From: an uncultured PS1 clade bacterium
GTDB taxonomy: Bacteria; Pseudomonadota; Alphaproteobacteria; MED-G09
Assembly (NCBI GenBank): GCA_902609025.1
Contig: CACLQD010000003.1
Coordinates: 1 to 50,578 of the forward strand
Direction: 5' to 3'
DNA: 50,578 nucleotides
Shown: positions 32,784-41,514 of the stretch, one piece after another
Numbering within the stretch: position 1 is the first letter of the stretch
Layout of the letters: every line of letters starts with the position of its first letter
Notes under the pieces: model-generated
What the model was told of the DNA's origin: nothing
Databases searched by the model: none
The model's input: only the letters and a program-made list of their open reading frames with translations
Translations under genes and position numbers: made by a program

Positions 32784-34133
32784 ATGAGCATTGATTTAAA
32801 AAAAGAAAGAGAAAAAATCGTTAGTGGATCATCTAATGTATTTTATGATGAAGAAGTTAAAATTACTGGAGAAAGATACACATCTCATAGCTTTATGGAA
32901 AAAGAGATGGATAAAGTTTGGGCCAAAGTCTGGAATATTGGAGGTTGGAGCAATGAAATTCCTGAGTCAGGCGATTATATAACCCATGAAATAGGCCGCG
33001 AATCTATTTTGATGGTAAGACAAGAAGATAATTCTATAAAGGCTTTCCATAATGTTTGTCCTCATAGAGGAAATAGACTAGTTCATGACGATAATGGTTC
33101 TTCTCCAAGTTTTACATGCACTTATCATGGTTGGAAATTCAACAATGAGGGTATTCTTGTTTATGCTCAGGATGAGGACGACTTTCCTCAAGGCAATCCT
33201 TGTGGAAAAATTAATCTAACTGAAATTCCTTGTAAAATTTATGGTGGTTTTATTTGGTATAATATGGATGAAAATTGTCCTCCTTTATTTGATTTTTTAG
33301 GAGAAGTAAAAAAATACTTCGATATGCATGACCTTAACGGTATGAAAAGAGTTTATTATAAAGTTAGTGAAGTGCCTTTTAACTGGAAAGCATTAAGAGA
33401 TAATTTTAATGAGTCTTATCATTTGCCGATGACGCACCCTCAAATTATCGATTACTTTGATGATGATTACAAAAATACTGATTTTGAACTTTTTAATACC
33501 GGCCATAATTTAATGAAAATGAAAGGATGCCTCCCCTCTTTAAGGGATAAGGGTACTTTCGAAATGAATGAAAAACTTGAAGGCGATTTATTAAATTGGA
33601 ACTTAAACCCAAAAGATTTTGATGGTAAGGCTCATTTGGTAAGAGAGGCCTTACAAAAACAAAAAAGAAAGTTAGGATCTAAAAGAGGTTTCGACCACTT
33701 TGAAAGAATGCCAGATGCTTGGTTAACTGATGCTTTTCATTTTAATATTTTTCCAGGTACATCAATAACATTTACTGCTGAGGTTTGTACTCTTCAAAGA
33801 ACTGAACCTCATCCTACCGACCCTAATAAATCAATATATGATCATTGGCAAATGGCCCTTAGAGCTACAGACTCAGAAAACCCTGAAACCAATCCTACAA
33901 TGTTGGTTGCTAGTCCAGAGGATATGGTTGAATGGAAAGAGGTTGATAAACATGTTGTTATATTTGGCGAAGAAACATTAAGTGATGTTGCTGATCAAGA
34001 CCTTGATAGATCAAGCGCACAACAATTAGGTTTCCATTCAAGGGGTTTTAAGGGAGCATATCTATCTGGGCAAGAAAATAGAGTTCAACAATTTCATAAT
34101 TTCATAGATAGATATATCTATGATAAGTTGTAA
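32784..34133 (+). CDS. Rieske [2Fe-2S] aromatic-ring-hydroxylating-type oxygenase alpha subunit (paralog 1)
   Basis: CPHRGNRLVHDDNGSSPSFTCTYHGW Rieske motif; DNFNESYHLPMTHP mononuclear iron motif. Confidence 0.92.
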   Translation: MSIDLKKEREKIVSGSSNVFYDEEVKITGERYTSHSFMEKEMDKVWAKVWNIGGWSNEIPESGDYITHEIGRESILMVRQEDNSIKAFHNVCPHRGNRLVHDDNGSSPSFTCTYHGWKFNNEGILVYAQDEDDFPQGNPCGKINLTEIPCKIYGGFIWYNMDENCPPLFDFLGEVKKYFDMHDLNGMKRVYYKVSEVPFNWKALRDNFNESYHLPMTHPQIIDYFDDDYKNTDFELFNTGHNLMKMKGCLPSLRDKGTFEMNEKLEGDLLNWNLNPKDFDGKAHLVREALQKQKRKLGSKRGFDHFERMPDAWLTDAFHFNIFPGTSITFTAEVCTLQRTEPHPTDPNKSIYDHWQMALRATDSENPETNPTMLVASPEDMVEWKEVDKHVVIFGEETLSDVADQDLDRSSAQQLGFHSRGFKGAYLSGQENRVQQFHNFIDRYIYDKL

Positions 34134-34197
34134 AAAAATATATATTTATTTTTGTAAAATTTATTAACTTATAAAAGAAATTTTTTTTAGGGGAAAA

Positions 34198-35634
34198 ATG
34201 GATAAAATAGTTAAACATCCATCAGTATTAGACGGTAAAAACCCAAGTGAATTAAGGGGCGACTCAATAACTAATGATCGTTATTTTTGTAAAGATTTTA
34301 TGGATAAAGAATGGAACCATATGTGGACAAAAGTATGGTTAATAGCTGGAAGAGAAATACAAATTGAAGAACCAGGTGATTATATTGTTCATGATTTAGT
34401 TAAAGAGTCCGTCATCATTGTAAGACAAAAAGATGGATCTATAAAAGGTTTCTATAATAGTTGTGCCCATCGAGGTCAAAGACTAGTTGAATGCGATAGC
34501 TCACAAGACTCTTTTCGTTGCCCTTATCATGATTGGCAGTTTGGGTTAAATGGAGATGTAATAAGTGTTCCTGATGAAGATGATTATCCTCAAGGAAGCC
34601 CAATAGGAAAAAGAAAGTTAGTCGAAGTTAGAGTTGATACATGGGATGGTTTCATTTTTTACACTATGAGTGATGAAGCTCCTGATCTTATGGATTATTT
34701 AGACCCAATTCCTGAGATATATAAGAATCATAATTTTAAAGACCAAATTAGAGCTCAATGGGTTAGAGTTGAGCTGGATGTTAATTGGAAATTCTTTTGC
34801 GATAATTTTAATGAGTCATATCATACTCGATTTGTACATCCTCAGGTACCTTCTGTAATTGACCAAGATCATTTTACTTCAAGATATGAAATGTTTCCAA
34901 AAGGTCATGCGAGAATAATTCAAATGGGCCGTCCATCATTACGAGATAGAGTGAACGAAGATGAAGATCATCCGTTCAAAATGATACTTGAAAGTTGGGG
35001 AGTTGATGTGAGTAAGTATCCTGATTATGAAACATTATCTGAGCAGGGTTGGACAGATTTAAAAAAAGCAAAAAGAAAATTATATAAAGAAAAAGGTTAT
35101 CATCATTATGAAAACCTATCTGATGAAGAGTTAACAGAAAGCCCTTTTCAATTTATTTTTCCAAATATTGCTATGGGTGTACAAGCAGATGGCTGCATTC
35201 TCTTAAACTGGTTTCCACATCCAACTGATCCAGAAAAATGTTTTTTTGATCTATGGGATATGGGATATCCAATTGGTGGATCAGCAAAAGGTATAGGTAA
35301 AACAGGAAGAGAAAACGATCAAGCATTTACCTCAACTTCTGCAGGCATAGGTAAAAAAGATGAAGCTAACGATCAAGAATTTCTTAGTCGCACTAAAGTA
35401 AACCCAGTTAAACTTCAAGAAGTTGAATTAGATTTTAGAGATTATGATGGTGGTAAGGGAGTTAAAGACTTATGGGACCATGTCGTTTATCAGGACTGGC
35501 AACTTACTGATGGTTTAAGAAGAGGCGTTAGGTCTAAAGGATACCAAGAGCCTTATCTTGCAGCTCAAGAAACAAGAGTTAGATACTTTCATGAAACATT
35601 GCACGATTATCTAAATGGAAAACCCCCAAAATAA
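34198..35634 (+). CDS. Rieske [2Fe-2S] oxygenase alpha subunit (paralog 2)
   Basis: CAHRGQRLVECDSSQDSFRCPYHDW; DNFNESYHTRFVHP. Confidence 0.92.
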   Translation: MDKIVKHPSVLDGKNPSELRGDSITNDRYFCKDFMDKEWNHMWTKVWLIAGREIQIEEPGDYIVHDLVKESVIIVRQKDGSIKGFYNSCAHRGQRLVECDSSQDSFRCPYHDWQFGLNGDVISVPDEDDYPQGSPIGKRKLVEVRVDTWDGFIFYTMSDEAPDLMDYLDPIPEIYKNHNFKDQIRAQWVRVELDVNWKFFCDNFNESYHTRFVHPQVPSVIDQDHFTSRYEMFPKGHARIIQMGRPSLRDRVNEDEDHPFKMILESWGVDVSKYPDYETLSEQGWTDLKKAKRKLYKEKGYHHYENLSDEELTESPFQFIFPNIAMGVQADGCILLNWFPHPTDPEKCFFDLWDMGYPIGGSAKGIGKTGRENDQAFTSTSAGIGKKDEANDQEFLSRTKVNPVKLQEVELDFRDYDGGKGVKDLWDHVVYQDWQLTDGLRRGVRSKGYQEPYLAAQETRVRYFHETLHDYLNGKPPK

Positions 35635-35663
35635 AAAAAAGCGCCTTTGATTGACGCTTTTTA
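35632..35663 (+). terminator. Intrinsic terminator after Rieske paralog 2 (A/T tracts on both sides)
   Basis: AAAAAAAAGCGCCTTTGATTGACGCTTTTTAA hairpin with T-run. Confidence 0.7.
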
Positions 35664-35683
35664 ATAATTCATAATACTAAAAA

Positions 35684-36094
35684 TTAATTTTGTTTAGGTA
35701 GCCAAATTTGACCTAGAATAATTATTCCTGAAACAACGAAGAAAGCAATACCTAAAGGAACAGGAGTTGTAACAGCTTCTGTAGTTCCAACATAAGCTAT
35801 GTAACCTTCAGCAGTGCTTGAAATTTCAGTGCCACTTGCTTTTAGATCGCTTAAACTTCTTGAAGCTGCAATCCATGTATTCGCTACTGTTGTTGCTTGT
35901 ATCCAGCCAAAAGATAGTACGATCAATCCAAAAGCACTTGAGATAATCTTAGTTAAAAGATTTGTTTCAGGATTATTTCTTGTGTTCAAAGCAATTCTCA
36001 TTGAAAGCCAAACAGCTAAAATTGATCCTATCCCAACTAGTCCTGACCCTATTCTATTTGAGGTCCATATTTGCCATATTTGAAATTCTTCCAT
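35684..36094 (-). CDS. Small multi-TM membrane protein of unknown function
   Basis: 136 aa with about 4 hydrophobic segments; no family recognised. Confidence 0.6.
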   Translation of the reverse strand: MEEFQIWQIWTSNRIGSGLVGIGSILAVWLSMRIALNTRNNPETNLLTKIISSAFGLIVLSFGWIQATTVANTWIAASRSLSDLKASGTEISSTAEGYIAYVGTTEAVTTPVPLGIAFFVVSGIIILGQIWLPKQN

Positions 36095-36287
36095 TTTTTT
36101 CTCCCTTTTTTATTTAATGAATAAATTAATAATTTTTTATTATTTTTATTTTTTTCTAGTAGGCTAATAAAAAAAACTATTACCTAACTGAGAATGATTC
36201 TTATCTAATAAGAAATAACGAATTTAAGCGATGATTTTTTGAATTTTCTTGTGGATAACTTTTCTAAAAAGTTTTTTTATATTTTTA

Positions 36288-36440
36288 TCAGGCTAATTTA
36301 ATTTTAATTTTTTGTTTTTTAATTTTTATCCTATGAAGATGAGAATAAATATTTTGAGTTCTTTTATTGATAATTGATTTAATGTTGTTTCTTCTTTTTC
36401 TAGCTCTTTCTGATCTTATTAAGCGCTCTGATTTATCCAT
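36288..36440 (-). CDS. Candidate 50-aa strongly basic small ORF (not in the ORF track)
   Basis: ATG at 36440 to TGA at 36288: MDKSERLIRSERARKRRNNIKSIINKRTQNIYSHLHRIKIKKQKIKIKLA; 18/50 K+R; preceded by TTGAAA-16-TAAAAT-6-ATG. Confidence 0.35.
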   Translation of the reverse strand: MDKSERLIRSERARKRRNNIKSIINKRTQNIYSHLHRIKIKKQKIKIKLA

Positions 36441-36483
36441 AGAATTATTTTATTGATTCTTAAAAATATTTCAAACAAGATCT

Positions 36484-36837
36484 TTATATTTGAGACTCAT
36501 GTTCTTCGACTATATATGTTCTCATCAATGACAAATCAAATAATTGCTCTTCATCGTCATTTATTTCTTTTTTAATTTCCGGCTTTTGAAGGTTTTCAGC
36601 GCATTTTTCAAATGTTTCCATATCCGGATACCATATTTCCATTAATACATCGAAATCTGGATCATATGTTTTTCCTGATCTATCAGGCAACGGATTGGTA
36701 AAGCGTCTTATATATTTTGTAGCGTATCCTGTTAGATATTTCTCACCAATTATTCTGTGCTTAGTTTCATAATATTCTCGAAATTCGTCGATTGTCATAC
36801 CTTCTTTTCTTCTCATAGGCATTATAACTTTTATCAT
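36484..36837 (-). CDS. EthD-domain protein
   Basis: MIKVIMPMRRKEGMTIDEFREYYETKHRIIGEKYL, dimeric ferredoxin-like EthD signature. Confidence 0.8.
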   Translation of the reverse strand: MIKVIMPMRRKEGMTIDEFREYYETKHRIIGEKYLTGYATKYIRRFTNPLPDRSGKTYDPDFDVLMEIWYPDMETFEKCAENLQKPEIKKEINDDEEQLFDLSLMRTYIVEEHESQI

Positions 36838-36848
36838 TAATATTCTCC

Positions 36849-38063
36849 TTAACTATCCATTAACTTAAAAGTAACTCCAGCATTTGGTAAGCGATTAATA
36901 AGGGTATCACCCATTGCAGAAGCAGGAGTCCAAAAACCACCACCAACATCCAAATCGTCTTGAGCTAAAGCCATAGCGCTCTCTGATATCATTTTAGCCG
37001 TAGATTTGTATCCTGGATCTTTATCGCCATGAATCCAAACCCTCATATCTTTATCTCTATCAGTTGGGTGGATTCCTAATAATTCGATTTCAAAGAAACC
37101 ATTTTCCATTGTTTCTTCTGAAGGCCCTTCACCTGGTTTAGGTAAAAAACTTTTCAAGATTGATCTTGTTGGAGAAAATGCTGCCATCCCTGCCATTCCT
37201 CCGGTCACCATTCCAGAGGTTGTCGCCCCAATTAAGCCTTTTGGCCCTTTACCAGTAATACTACCTTCATTATATTCAAAATCATTCCCATAAATATTAT
37301 TGAGTAATTCATTTGTTCTTCTAACTACTCTCGTATTAATTCCCGCCATAATAAAAGGACCAACCCAAGCATCAAAATCTTCATCAAAATATGGTGACAT
37401 TTTATCCGGACCATCAAGACCTTTTTCTTTATCGTTAAGTGCGTATGGGTTTGCAATAATTTTAAGAATAGAAGAATCTTTTTTGGCTTGCTCCATCATT
37501 GACATAAGACTATCAACGGTTCCTCCGCTGGCACCTCCTGAGAAGCCTCTTGTTCTATATTTTATTTGTTTTGCATTTACCCCATGTAACTCACGCATAT
37601 TTTTCTGAAGAAAATAAACTCCAATATCTGACGGAATGCTATCGAAACCACAGGTGTGAACAATTTTTGCTCCACTTTCTTTTGCAATATTTTGATATTT
37701 AGTGATCATATGCCTCATCCAATGCACTTCACCAGTTAGATCACAATAATGAGTTCCATTCTCTGCACACGCCTCTACTAGCTCAGACCCATATCTCGCA
37801 TATGGACCAACAGTTGTCAGAATCACCTTTGTTTTCTTAACTAGATCAACTAGGGATTCTTTATCATGGCTATCCGCAATAAGGATTGGAATATTTTTTC
37901 CATCAATTATCTCTTTAATCTTTGACTCATTTCTGCCTGCTACAGCCCATGTTAAATTACTATTATTTTGATTCTTATAAATATAATCGACAGCTAATCT
38001 TCCTGTAAAACCACTAGCTCCCCATATAATAATATCGTAAATTTTTTCCATCCTACTCTCCAA
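36849..38063 (-). CDS. Saccharopine dehydrogenase-like oxidoreductase (trans-acting enoyl reductase type)
   Basis: DIIIWGASGFTGRLAVDYIY, YCDLTGEVHWMRHMI, CGFDSIPSDIGVYFLQ. Confidence 0.88.
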   Translation of the reverse strand: MESRMEKIYDIIIWGASGFTGRLAVDYIYKNQNNSNLTWAVAGRNESKIKEIIDGKNIPILIADSHDKESLVDLVKKTKVILTTVGPYARYGSELVEACAENGTHYCDLTGEVHWMRHMITKYQNIAKESGAKIVHTCGFDSIPSDIGVYFLQKNMRELHGVNAKQIKYRTRGFSGGASGGTVDSLMSMMEQAKKDSSILKIIANPYALNDKEKGLDGPDKMSPYFDEDFDAWVGPFIMAGINTRVVRRTNELLNNIYGNDFEYNEGSITGKGPKGLIGATTSGMVTGGMAGMAAFSPTRSILKSFLPKPGEGPSEETMENGFFEIELLGIHPTDRDKDMRVWIHGDKDPGYKSTAKMISESAMALAQDDLDVGGGFWTPASAMGDTLINRLPNAGVTFKLMDS

Positions 38064-38069
38064 TTTTTA

Positions 38070-38552
38070 TCAATTTATCCTAAATGGATCATCAACTAAG
38101 CTTTCAGGAATAGTTAAATCATTTTCAAAAAGACACTTTTCAATCAAGACAGTATCAAAAAAAGCGTGAAGTTCAATTATCTTGTTATCTTTTATAGTAA
38201 AAATTTCACAGTAAGTTTGTTCATAAATTTCACCATTCTTGGTTGGTCCTCCGCCTTGCATCATGCCAACCACTCTATCATTTTCAGCAGCAATTATTTT
38301 CCATTTTTTTGAAAATTGAACCTTATCACTTACAAGTTTTTCTAGAAGCTTTTCACCTATCATCCCATTACAACAGGCATCTTTACCATAAATTCTACCA
38401 GAAACCGGTGTATTTCCTAGCATATTGTAAACAACATCATCGTGATGCATATTGTAAATCGTTTCAAAATCACCTTTTTCTAAAGCAACATACCATTTCT
38501 CAATTAATTCTTTATTTTCTTCAACGCCCATTAATTTATTCCTTAAAATCAT
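38070..38552 (-). CDS. SnoaL/limonene-epoxide-hydrolase-like NTF2-fold protein
   Basis: ENKELIEKWYVALEKGDFETIYNMHHDDVVYNMLGNTPVSGR. Confidence 0.78.
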   Translation of the reverse strand: MILRNKLMGVEENKELIEKWYVALEKGDFETIYNMHHDDVVYNMLGNTPVSGRIYGKDACCNGMIGEKLLEKLVSDKVQFSKKWKIIAAENDRVVGMMQGGGPTKNGEIYEQTYCEIFTIKDNKIIELHAFFDTVLIEKCLFENDLTIPESLVDDPFRIN

Positions 38553-38590
38553 TGTTTGAAAACATAACTATTTAAGACTATATAATTTGC

Positions 38591-39565
38591 ATGAGATTAC
38601 TATTAGTTTTTTTTATAATTCTACTTTCTACTTCAATATCTTTTTCAGAAGATAGATTTTCTAATTCTGATGGCAAGAAAAATGAAAAAAGCCTTAGTGA
38701 GGTTCTAAAATGGAGTTGGAGTCGTGAAGAGCCAAAAAAAGAATTTATTGAAACAAATGAAATAATAAATTCTGAATTTTTTGAGGATCGTAAATTTTAT
38801 GCTTTATGGATTGGTCATTCTACATTTCTAGTTAATAATGGCGATATTACAATTTTATTTGATCCCATATTCTCGAATAGAGCTTCTCCATTATCTTTTG
38901 CTGGACCAAAAAGACTAATAAAACCTGCAATCGATATTAAAGATTTACCAAAAATTGATGTTATTACAATTAGTCATAATCATTATGATCATCTTGATAT
39001 AAATAGTTTAAGAAAAATACAAAAGAGATTTCCTAATGTTAAAATTTTAGTTCCAAAGGGTGATTTAAAATTGCTGAAAAACTATCAGCTTATTAATGGA
39101 TATGAGTTCATATGGTGGGAAGATAAAATAATAAGCAATACAAAATTCACTTTCACTCCTGCGCAGCATTGGTCGGCAAGAGGTCTTAGAGATAGAAATA
39201 AAAGTTTATGGGGTAGTTGGTTCATTGAAAACGATAATAAAAATATTTTCCATGCTGGTGATACAGGTTATTCAAAAGATTTTGTTGAGATAAAAAATAA
39301 ACTTGGGTCAGTAGATTTTGCAATGATACCTATTGGTGCATATGATCCTGAATGGTTTATGAGTTATTCACATGTTACGCCAGAGGAAGCATTAAATATA
39401 TCCATAGACCTTGATGCTAAAAAAAGCATCGGAATGCACTGGGGAACCTTTATATTAACTGATGAACCAGTTTTAGAACCTAGGGAAAGATTGAAGAAAA
39501 TAGCCTCTGAAACAAATATTAATTTTTACACAGTTGAACCTGGAATAATAATTGAATTATACTAA
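38591..39565 (+). CDS. Exported MBL-fold hydrolase (NAPE-PLD/UlaG-like)
   Basis: N-terminal signal sequence; WIGHSTFLV, FDPIFSNRASPLSFAGPKR, ISHNHYDHLD, HAGDTGYS. Confidence 0.88.
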   Translation: MRLLLVFFIILLSTSISFSEDRFSNSDGKKNEKSLSEVLKWSWSREEPKKEFIETNEIINSEFFEDRKFYALWIGHSTFLVNNGDITILFDPIFSNRASPLSFAGPKRLIKPAIDIKDLPKIDVITISHNHYDHLDINSLRKIQKRFPNVKILVPKGDLKLLKNYQLINGYEFIWWEDKIISNTKFTFTPAQHWSARGLRDRNKSLWGSWFIENDNKNIFHAGDTGYSKDFVEIKNKLGSVDFAMIPIGAYDPEWFMSYSHVTPEEALNISIDLDAKKSIGMHWGTFILTDEPVLEPRERLKKIASETNINFYTVEPGIIIELY

Positions 39566-39572
39566 TTAAAAT

Positions 39573-40937
39573 CTATCTTCTTCCTTCAATATAATCATTT
39601 AATACCTCGTGATATCTTCTAACCCTTCTTTCTTGATTGGTTAAAATTGCATCCGTAAAGCCCTTTGACTTGACGCCTTTTTGTTGACCTATAGCCATAC
39701 TGATATCTTGATCAGTAACATAGCCCATGGAGCCTTCCGGATATATTACCCATTCATGCTCAGCAGGTCTTAATGGCCTTGGTCCTAGAGGTGTCTCGGT
39801 CATATTCTCTCCTGCAGTATTTTCAGTTGTATCTGACCCCATAAAAGTTGCTGAGGCTGATAATTGTTCCATATCTGGAACAAGCCACCAATGCTCAAAA
39901 AGGCACTTTTCTGGATCTGTTGGATGTGGTTGAGGTCTTTGAAACTGAATCCCGTCAGGAGTCATAGTGATATCATAATTAGGAAAACAATTATAAAAAT
40001 AATAATCAGTTAATTGTTCATCAGTTAAAAATTCATAATGCCAAAAACCTCTATCTTTGGCCAATTTCCTCTTTTGCTCTTGTATAGCTAACCTCGTTTC
40101 TTGAGCTTTTCCTTTAAAATCCTCAGGATTGAGATCCCATGCCTCTAACGCAGCATCAAGAGGAAAATTAACTTCATTTGGTGATTGATCTCCCAATGCA
40201 GGTTTATGACCAGGCATAAGCATTCTATTATGACCATTATCATACATATCAAATTGCGAAAATTTATAATCATTTTCGATATGAACTGATAGCTCAGGAT
40301 GTAATGTTGGTAAATGATATGACTCATTAAAATTATCGTGAATTATCTTCCAATTACAATCAACTTCGCAAGTGAGATTTAAAACCCTTATATATTTCTC
40401 AGGCTGATACGGACTCATATGGCTAATTAAGGGGTTAAGGGCTTCTTCAAATTTTTGAGGTTTTTCAGCAAGAGTAACCCAAACAAAACCTAGAGCAACT
40501 TCGCAATGAATTTCTTTTAATTTAATTTTTCCACAAGGGTTACCATTATCAAAATCCTCAGGATCTTGAAGATTCCTTAAAATTCCCTCAGTATCGTACT
40601 CCCATCCATGATAAGTGCATTTAAATGTATCTAATGATCCATTTTCAACATGAACCAATATATTTCCTCTATGAGGACAAACATTGTAAAAAGCTTTTAT
40701 AGAGTTATCTTTTTGACGAACTACTAAAACTTCTTCCAAACCAATCTTATAGACAAAAAAATCATCGGGTTCTGGTATTTCAGATGCAATCCCTGCAATC
40801 TGCCATACCTTTGTCCACATATGGTCCCATTCTTTTTGCATAAATTCTTTTGAATAATATCTTTCACCTGAAATCCTATCTCCTCTTAGTGCGGGATCAG
40901 GGTGCTTATCTCTTGGTGTAGGTATAATTTTATTCAT
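39573..40937 (-). CDS. Rieske [2Fe-2S] oxygenase alpha subunit (paralog 3)
   Basis: CPHRGNILVHVENGSLDTFKCTYHGW; DNFNESYHLPTLHP. Confidence 0.92.
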   Translation of the reverse strand: MNKIIPTPRDKHPDPALRGDRISGERYYSKEFMQKEWDHMWTKVWQIAGIASEIPEPDDFFVYKIGLEEVLVVRQKDNSIKAFYNVCPHRGNILVHVENGSLDTFKCTYHGWEYDTEGILRNLQDPEDFDNGNPCGKIKLKEIHCEVALGFVWVTLAEKPQKFEEALNPLISHMSPYQPEKYIRVLNLTCEVDCNWKIIHDNFNESYHLPTLHPELSVHIENDYKFSQFDMYDNGHNRMLMPGHKPALGDQSPNEVNFPLDAALEAWDLNPEDFKGKAQETRLAIQEQKRKLAKDRGFWHYEFLTDEQLTDYYFYNCFPNYDITMTPDGIQFQRPQPHPTDPEKCLFEHWWLVPDMEQLSASATFMGSDTTENTAGENMTETPLGPRPLRPAEHEWVIYPEGSMGYVTDQDISMAIGQQKGVKSKGFTDAILTNQERRVRRYHEVLNDYIEGRR

Positions 40938-40942
40938 TATAA

Positions 40943-41341
40943 TTACTCTCCATAAAGATTGCTAAACGATCTTTTAGAAAATTTCCATTCTCCATTTTCT
41001 TTAATGCATTCATCATCATATTGACCACAAGGTCGTAATTCAGTTCCATCAGGTAAAACTGCAGTTTCAATAGTGTAACTTCTCATGGAAGCTTTATCGC
41101 CATCAATTTTAATAAAACCAGGTTGAGCGATCATATGTACAAATGGATATCCTTTCATAGCCTCATTCCAAACATTAATGATTGTCTCCTTGCCTTCATT
41201 TTTGATATCTAAATGTGGAATTTCCCAGATAGCATTTTCTGACCATGTGCTACCCCAGATGCTAGCGTCTCTTTGATTAACGCCATCACAGTATCGATCT
41301 AATAGCTCTCTTATAGCTAATTTTTCTTCCATAATACTCAT
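40943..41341 (-). CDS. SnoaL/NTF2-like protein paired with Rieske paralog 3
   Basis: EEKLAIRELLDRYCDGVNQRDASIWGSTWSENAIWEIP, clearly similar to the 32356-32766 product; 5 bp upstream of the Rieske ORF on the same strand. Confidence 0.85.
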   Translation of the reverse strand: MSIMEEKLAIRELLDRYCDGVNQRDASIWGSTWSENAIWEIPHLDIKNEGKETIINVWNEAMKGYPFVHMIAQPGFIKIDGDKASMRSYTIETAVLPDGTELRPCGQYDDECIKENGEWKFSKRSFSNLYGE

Positions 41342-41514
41342 AGAAAACCCCCTTTTTAATTAATTACTAAGCTCAATTAATTTATAGTCTAGGTTAAAAT
41401 ATAATGAAATTACAGTTTTTTTTGAGTAAAAAAATTGTTTCAAAAAATATCATTTTTTCTTGCTAAAATTAAAAATTAACATAAAAACTAGGGAATGTTA
41501 TATATAGTGTTGTT

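Noticed and set aside
36250-36258. Perfect DnaA-box-like TGTGGATAA (TTATCCACA) in the large intergenic region
   Set aside because: A single perfect box; roughly one is expected by chance in a 50-kb AT-rich window. No dnaA, no box cluster and no DUE were recognised, so it is not called an origin.
38243-38575. Plus-strand 110-aa ORF antisense to the NTF2-like gene
   Set aside because: Overlaps a better-supported NTF2-like coding gene; the translation has no recognisable domain.
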